From URNF01 sp045594105 (lineage in GTDB: Bacteria; Bacillota; Clostridia; Oscillospirales; Acutalibacteraceae), in contig JAZNXY010000132.1 of assembly GCA_045594105.1 (NCBI GenBank), positions 1-8,970 on the forward strand: a stretch of DNA of 8,970 nucleotides, in the 5' to 3' direction. The stretch's first letter is position 1; the number at the start of each line of letters is the position of its first letter. Below the pieces are notes generated by a model, which was not told the origin of the DNA, ran no database searches, and was given only the letters and a program-made list of their open reading frames with translations. Position numbers and translations under genes: made by a program. Shown in pieces: positions 5,920 through 8,970 of this stretch.

Positions 5920-6780
5920 TTATCGTTTTGAAGCAAGGAAGAATAAAGCCAGCGTGCCCGGACCGCTGTGTGCGCCGATAACAGGACCGACAAAATCGAT
6001 CATCTGCACCTTTACACCGTATTTTTCATTAAGTATATCCGCCAACGTTTGGGCATCTGACAGACAGTCACCATGACTGATAAACACAGGAGCGGTTTTA
6101 TCGGTTACCGTCTCGCCGTATTTGTCCGCAAGCGCCGTAATGGCTGCCAAGCGGCCACGACTTTTGCTCATATTGATAAGATGACCTTCATCATCCATAT
6201 GCAGCACGGGTTTGATGCCGAGCATAGTACCCACCAAAGCCACCGCACCACTGATACGGCCGCCACGTTTCAAGAAGTTAAGGTCATCCACAGTAAACCA
6301 GTGTGCTAGATGCGGCAAGGTTTCCTGCACATATGCCGCTACTTCGGCAATGGTGGCACCCTTTTCCTGCTGTTGTACCGCCAGATACACGAGCAGCCCT
6401 TGTCCGAGGGATGCTGCCAACGTGTCCACCGTCAGAACAACACGGTCGGTGTATGCTTCCTTCAGCTCTTCTGCCGCAATGCTTGCAGATTGATAGGTGG
6501 TAGAAAGACCACTGGAAAAACCGAGATATAAGACATCTTTACCTTCCTGCAAAAACGGCTCAAACGCTTCTTTGAAGGTAGTAATATTCGCAGCGGATGT
6601 CCGTGCCATTTTTCCGCCACGCAGTTCTTCATAAAATGCATGCGGTTCTATTTCGTTATTTTTACAGCTTTCCGCACCGTCTACCAGGACATCCAACTGT
6701 ACGCACTGTACACCCCAATCGGCAAGTGCCTTTTCCGCCACGTCGCAGGACGAGTCGGTTACAATCACAAAATCAGACAT
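5920..6780 (-). CDS. DegV family fatty-acid-binding protein, 286 aa
   Basis: A full-length DegV (EDD-fold) protein. The N-terminal motif is VIVTDSSCDV (5-14). The usual TS-Q-P loop is here TSAANITTF (61-69). SSGLSTTYQSA (89-99) corresponds to the conserved SGLSGT-type helix start. Further on are TVDDLNFLKRGGRIS (163-177), which marks the family, LGIKPVL (187-193), and the C-terminal VIGAHSGPGTLALFF (267-281), where His271 and Ser272 contribute to the lipid carboxylate site. Members bind a fatty acid, and in Bacillota the FakB subgroup presents it to the kinase FakA. No FakA/Dak gene is visible here, so the call is kept at family level. Cytosolic. ATG at 6780 follows AAAGGAGGAATCTGT. Single-gene unit with its own promoter and terminator. 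Confidence 0.94.
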   Translation of the reverse strand: MSDFVIVTDSSCDVAEKALADWGVQCVQLDVLVDGAESCKNNEIEPHAFYEELRGGKMARTSAANITTFKEAFEPFLQEGKDVLYLGFSSGLSTTYQSASIAAEELKEAYTDRVVLTVDTLAASLGQGLLVYLAVQQQEKGATIAEVAAYVQETLPHLAHWFTVDDLNFLKRGGRISGAVALVGTMLGIKPVLHMDDEGHLINMSKSRGRLAAITALADKYGETVTDKTAPVFISHGDCLSDAQTLADILNEKYGVKVQMIDFVGPVIGAHSGPGTLALFFLASKR

Positions 6781-6809
6781 ACAGATTCCTCCTTTTTTTG
6801 TTCTCCAAC

Positions 6810-6838
6810 AGTATACACGGTGCCCTCCTCTCCGTCAC
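6810..6838 (-). promoter_or_regulatory. probable promoter of the DegV-family gene
   Basis: On the minus strand TATACT (6810-6815) is a good -10 box. GTGACG (6833-6838) sits 17 bp upstream as a weak -35 (4 of 6 matches). The leader is about 23 nt and carries the GGAGG site. Confidence 0.55.
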
Positions 6839-6878
6839 GGAACTTTGCGTTTTTTCCTCTCGACTGTTAGATGAAGCC

Positions 6879-6917
6879 GAGTAGAACGACCTTTTTCGAC
6901 TCTACTCACAGTAGAGT
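6879..6917. promoter_or_regulatory. overlapping inverted repeats in the divergent degV/XRE promoter region
   Basis: GAGTAGA (6879-6885) is the reverse complement of TCTACTC (6901-6907). Overlapping that right arm, ACTCTAC (6899-6905) is the reverse complement of GTAGAGT (6911-6917) with a 5-nt gap. The middle arm can therefore pair with either side. The cluster lies between the two divergent promoters, which suits an operator, possibly for the XRE protein itself. Confidence 0.5.
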
Positions 6918-6932
6918 ACACCGTATTTCCTC

Positions 6933-6961
6933 TTGATTTTACTAAAAAACCGTGGTAGAAT
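6933..6961 (+). promoter_or_regulatory. promoter of the XRE regulator gene
   Basis: TTGATT (6933-6938) and TAGAAT (6956-6961) are 17 bp apart. A start near 6968 leaves a leader of about 23 nt with AAAAGGAG 7 nt before the ATG. Confidence 0.75.
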
Positions 6962-6990
6962 ACAATTACCACTCGAAAAGGAGATACGGT

Positions 6991-7593
6991 ATGCAGGACA
7001 TCAAATTGATTATCGCAAAAAACATCATTGACCTTCGCAAGCGAGACGGTATGACCCAGGCAGAGCTTGCTGAGCGACTGAACTATTCCGATAAAGCGGT
7101 TTCCAAATGGGAACGTGGCGAATCGGTGCCGGATATTACAGTGTTAAAAACCATTGCGGATATGTTTTCGGTGAAGGTAGATTATCTCATCACATCAGAG
7201 CATACCGATGCTTCGTTGGAAGCCCCGAAAATGAGCAAGCGGCAGAAACGCAACCGCAAATTGATTATGGGTATGTGTCTTGTGCTGGTATGGCTGATTG
7301 CCACCTTTGTTTTTGTGGTACTGCAAGCCGCTATGCCGCAACAGCCGCTTTTATGGCTTTCCTTTGTGTATGCGGTACCGGTCTCCCTCATTGTATGGCT
7401 GGTATTCAACAGCATCTGGTTTAATACAAAGCTTAATTTTATCATCATTTCCGGATTAGTATGGTCGTCATTAGCGGTAGTGTATCTCTCCTTAATATTC
7501 ATTATCCGTTTTAACGTATGGCTGTTATTCCTCATCGGTATCCCCGCACAGATTATTGTCATTTTGTGGGCCGGTATTCGCACAGGCAAGTAA
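6991..7593 (+). CDS. XRE-family regulator with C-terminal membrane domain, 200 aa
   Basis: Residues 5-66 are a Cro/C1-type helix-turn-helix: IAKNIIDLRKRDGMTQAELAERLNYSDKAVSKWERGESVPDITVLKTIADMFSVKVDYL, with the classic TQAELAERL and KAVSKWERG recognition elements. After a basic linker (81-90, KRQKRNRK) come four hydrophobic segments at about 91-112, 120-141, 149-172 and 176-194. The protein is thus predicted to be membrane-tethered, with the DNA-binding domain in the cytoplasm. Such XRE-membrane proteins are frequent in Clostridia and have mostly unknown signals. The ATG at 6991 follows AAAAGGAGATACGGT; an upstream in-frame GTG at 6952 overlaps the -10 box and is rejected. It is divergent from the DegV gene. 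An insertion sequence lies 26 nt beyond its stop. Confidence 0.92.
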   Translation: MQDIKLIIAKNIIDLRKRDGMTQAELAERLNYSDKAVSKWERGESVPDITVLKTIADMFSVKVDYLITSEHTDASLEAPKMSKRQKRNRKLIMGMCLVLVWLIATFVFVVLQAAMPQQPLLWLSFVYAVPVSLIVWLVFNSIWFNTKLNFIIISGLVWSSLAVVYLSLIFIIRFNVWLLFLIGIPAQIIVILWAGIRTGK

Positions 7594-7619
7594 AAAAAAG
7601 CAGCACTTTGGAAATCCAA
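7594..7619 (+). other. possible left half of an interrupted terminator next to the insertion sequence
   Basis: Directly after the XRE stop the sequence reads AAAAAAAAGCAGC, the usual left arm of a Rho-independent terminator, but no matching GCTGC-T-run follows before the IS begins at 7620. The partner could lie on the far side of the element, outside the window. This is inference. Confidence 0.25.
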
Positions 7620-7652
7620 TGAAGTAGTCAATAGTTAGTAGACACAAAAAAG
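7620..7652 (+). repeat. right terminal inverted repeat of the IS (orfB side)
   Basis: Begins TGAAGTAGTC and ends AGACACAAAAAAG. It matches the reverse complement of 8938-8970 at 26 of 33 positions, with the seven mismatches all between repeat positions 7 and 18. Confidence 0.85.
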
Positions 7653-7659
7653 GAAAGAA

Positions 7660-8532
7660 TTAAGCTGCCAGTTCAAGCCTGTATTGGACTGGCGGTTTTC
7701 TTTTGAGTTTTCGAACAGGACGTATGTAATTGAAATAGTAAACGGTATCGGCTACAACTTTTTGAATGTCATCACACTTCCAATATTGGAAGTGTGATGA
7801 CATAACATCCTTGAATCGTCCGAAGAAAGATTCCATAACAGCGTTGTCATGTGGAGTTCCTGCTCTTGACATACTTTGAATTGTATTGTAAGATTTAAGT
7901 AGGTTGCAATAACCTGCGGATGAGTACTGGACACCTTGATCGCTGTGCAAAAGGATAGGGGTGCCGGTACTTTTTGCTTTTTCAAGGATTCGTTTGGCGG
8001 GTTTCATCACAAGTAGGTTGTCGAAAATATCGCTCAATTCCCAGTCCACAATCTCATTGTTGAACAGATCCAAATAGCATGCGAAATAATACCATTTGCC
8101 TTTGTTTTTGATGTAAGTAACATCTGTAACTAACTTTTGCATAGGTTTTTCTGAGTGAAAATCACGATTAAGAACATTGGAGAATCTGTTGTGTTCGGCA
8201 CCGATAGGTGTCGGACTTTTTTGTTTCCTAACGAACCCTTTAATTCCTAACCGTTGCATAGATTTAAGCACGGAAATATCCGAAACCACCCAACCGTATT
8301 CATTTAGCAGGGTATCTGCAATGCTTCTGTATCCCTGTGAGGGATAATGAGAATGGACATCTGCAACATAATAATCCAGTTGCTGTTGTTGCTGTTTGTA
8401 ACGATTTGAAGTTCCTTTTCGTTTCAGCCATTTGTAATAGCCGGAACGAGACACCTCGTACACATCGCACAATTCCTTTACCGAGTGGTGCTCGCTGTCC
8501 CGCTCAATGCAAGCGTAGATTTGTTGGATCAC
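7660..8532 (-). CDS. IS3-family transposase OrfB (DDE integrase), 290 aa
   Basis: The catalytic subunit of the transposase, with an RNase-H-like retroviral integrase core. The N-terminal HTH_21 region contains VSRSGYYKWLKRKG (27-40). The catalytic triad is Asp137 (VTDVTY), Asp198 (HSDQGVQY) and Glu234 (NAVMESFFG), with exactly 35 residues between the second D and E, and Lys241 seven residues after E, as in the IS3 family. The C-terminus YYFNYIRPVRKLKRKPPVQY is typical. The frame-opening codon is GTG at 8532, overlapping the orfA stop, but the natural product is probably an OrfAB fusion made by -1 frameshifting at 8568-8574. A run of five glutamines (47-51) follows the HTH. A perfect 38-bp palindrome lies within codons 244-256. 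Confidence 0.95.
   Translation of the reverse strand: MIQQIYACIERDSEHHSVKELCDVYEVSRSGYYKWLKRKGTSNRYKQQQQQLDYYVADVHSHYPSQGYRSIADTLLNEYGWVVSDISVLKSMQRLGIKGFVRKQKSPTPIGAEHNRFSNVLNRDFHSEKPMQKLVTDVTYIKNKGKWYYFACYLDLFNNEIVDWELSDIFDNLLVMKPAKRILEKAKSTGTPILLHSDQGVQYSSAGYCNLLKSYNTIQSMSRAGTPHDNAVMESFFGRFKDVMSSHFQYWKCDDIQKVVADTVYYFNYIRPVRKLKRKPPVQYRLELAA
7766..7803. repeat. perfect 38-bp palindrome inside orfB
   Basis: The two 19-bp halves (7766-7784 and 7785-7803) are exact reverse complements around the centre AATATT, with no spacer. It encodes MSSHFQYWKCDD of the transposase and could form a cruciform or a long mRNA hairpin. Confidence 0.9.
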
Positions 8533-8888
8533 TTTCTTTTGGCATCGCCCCTTTCGAGTTCTATGGATTTTTTTAGTCGTACAATTTCCCCGTCTTTCTT
8601 TAACAATTCGCGCTCTAACAGAGCGATTTTGTATTCCAGTTGTTCTGTTGGAGTTAGTTCTTTTCTACGTTCATATTTCGCCAGTGGATTACCCGGTTTG
8701 CGCTTGTTAACAAGCGCATCTTCTCCCTTCTCTAAATATTGCTTGGTCCATTTGTAAATTTGTGCATTGTATATCCCGGTTTCTCGTTCAAGTGCCCTTA
8801 AGGATTCGCCTGCCAAGTTGCGCTTTACTAATGCCAACTTTTCTTCTTTACTGTGACTAATATTTGTTCCGCCTTTTGGTCTTCCCAT
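8529..8888 (-). CDS. IS3-family transposase OrfA (DNA-binding subunit), 119 aa
   Basis: OrfA supplies terminal-repeat binding and dimerisation. The N-terminal half is a helix-turn-helix of the HTH_Tnp class (SKEEKLALVKRNLAGESLRALERETGIYNAQIYKWTKQYLEKG). The C-terminal third (LTPTEQLEYKIALLERELLKKDGEIVRLKKSIELE) is a leucine-zipper-like coiled coil, the usual OrfA/OrfAB oligomerisation element. Start chosen at ATG 8888 because GGGAG lies about 8 nt upstream; a GTG at 8897 in the same frame overlaps that ribosome site. The stop TGA (8529-8531) overlaps the GTG of orfB. Near its 3' end is the A7 slippery run CTA-AAA-AAA. Confidence 0.92.
   Translation of the reverse strand: MGRPKGGTNISHSKEEKLALVKRNLAGESLRALERETGIYNAQIYKWTKQYLEKGEDALVNKRKPGNPLAKYERRKELTPTEQLEYKIALLERELLKKDGEIVRLKKSIELERGDAKRK
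8568..8574 (-). promoter_or_regulatory. programmed -1 frameshift site (A7) of the transposase
   Basis: In the orfA frame the minus strand reads CTA AAA AAA TCC, a heptamer of type X-XXY-YYZ (A-AAA-AAA). After a -1 slip the frame continues without a stop (KIHRTRKGRCQKKVIQQ) into OrfB. This matches the known IS3-family way of making OrfAB. Confidence 0.75.
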
Positions 8889-8909
8889 TACAATCACTCC
8901 CTTTCTTTT

Positions 8910-8918
8910 ATTCTAACA
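8910..8918 (-). promoter_or_regulatory. possible extended -10 promoter of the IS
   Basis: On the minus strand TGT-TAGAAT (8910-8918) is an extended -10 element. No good -35 exists at 16-18 bp. The start near 8903 would leave a short leader to the orfA ATG at 8888. Confidence 0.4.
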
Positions 8919-8923
8919 TAAAA

Positions 8924-8959
8924 AGTGATGGTAGACACTTTTTTGTGTCTACCATCACT
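8924..8959 (-). terminator. large hairpin at the orfA end of the IS, terminator-like
   Basis: AGTGATGGTAGACAC (8924-8938) is the exact reverse complement of 8945-8959, with a 6-nt homopolymer loop. On the minus strand the stem is followed by TTTTATG. It overlaps most of the terminal repeat. It would stop or fold transcripts entering from outside before they reach orfA, protecting the host from insertion-driven transposase expression. Confidence 0.6.
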
Positions 8960-8970
8960 ATACCACTTCA
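8938..8970 (-). repeat. left terminal inverted repeat of the IS (orfA side)
   Basis: Read inward on the minus strand it begins TGAAGTGGTA and ends AGACACAAAAAAG, matching the repeat at 7620-7652 at 26 of 33 positions. It ends at the window edge, so a longer repeat cannot be ruled out. Confidence 0.82.

Larger units (their letters stand above)
7620..8970 (-). mobile_element. complete IS3-family insertion sequence, 1351 bp
   Basis: The element is bounded by 33-bp imperfect inverted repeats, 7620-7652 and 8938-8970, both starting TGAAGT when read inward, with 26 of 33 positions identical. The inner part GTAGACACAAAAAAG is perfect. It carries orfA and orfB overlapping in the -1 frame, as in the IS3 family (IS150/IS3-like; the exact group is not certain). 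Both open frames and all catalytic residues are intact, so it may be active. The outer end is exactly the last base of the window, so the target duplication cannot be read. Confidence 0.9.

Noticed and set aside
7182..7631. Minus-strand 149-codon frame opposite the XRE regulator
   Set aside because: It is antisense to a well-supported gene, has no recognisable domain, and its frame crosses the IS boundary at 7620.
7667..7693. Plus-strand hairpin GCCAGTTC/GGACTGGC with T-rich tail as a terminator inside the IS end
   Set aside because: It lies in the last codons of orfB with an 11-nt loop and a G-U pair. It might stop antisense read-through, but the evidence is too weak for an entry.
1..8970. 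Anti-phage defence system, toxin-antitoxin pair or biosynthetic cluster
   Set aside because: All genes fall into ordinary transport, regulation, lipid-binding or transposition families; none shows nuclease, toxin or biosynthetic signatures.

Overview
The window looks like a stretch of low-to-moderate GC Bacillota (Firmicutes) chromosome, most likely from a gut Clostridia/Oscillospirales-type organism. This is inferred from strong AGGAGG-type ribosome binding sites, canonical TTGAnn-17-TAtAAT promoters, a YerC/YecD TrpR-like protein, a DegV protein, an XRE regulator with a membrane tail, and a lipoprotein-type solute receptor. Species cannot be named from the sequence alone.

Layout. Bases 1-63 are the last codons of a plus-strand gene, probably an Ig-like-repeat surface protein. 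Bases 64-429 hold no gene but contain an ordered 19-bp-period repeat array, an 11-bp inverted repeat and the terminator of a minus-strand tRNA-Pro(GGG) at 430-506. A minus-strand block follows. It holds a 499-aa AraC-family regulator with a long non-DNA-binding N-terminal region (634-2133), a DMT/EamA transporter (2232-3101), and a four-gene polar amino-acid ABC uptake operon transcribed from 5713 down to 3171: lipoprotein receptor, permease, ATPase, then a TrpR-like YerC regulator. Next comes a DegV fatty-acid-binding protein (5920-6780, minus). It is divergent from a membrane-tailed XRE regulator (6991-7593, plus), and the two share a promoter region with operator-like inverted repeats.

Bases 7620-8970 are a complete IS3-family insertion sequence of 1351 bp on the minus strand. 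It has 33-bp imperfect terminal inverted repeats (26/33 identical), overlapping orfA and orfB, an A7 slippery site in the right phase for -1 frameshifting, and an intact D-D(35)-E triad. Its outer end coincides with the last base of the window, so the sequence may stop at an IS-caused assembly break.

How the genes work together. The receptor, permease and ATPase form one importer. The TrpR-like gene is read from the same transcript 3 nt after the ATPase and probably gives feedback control. The DMT transporter sits beyond a terminator hairpin and has no obvious promoter of its own, so it may be reached by read-through. Nothing in the window is clearly a new multi-gene system. The best leads are the 19-bp repeat array beside the tRNA, the AraC protein's N-terminal domain, the yerC-ABC linkage, and two large palindromes inside the insertion sequence.
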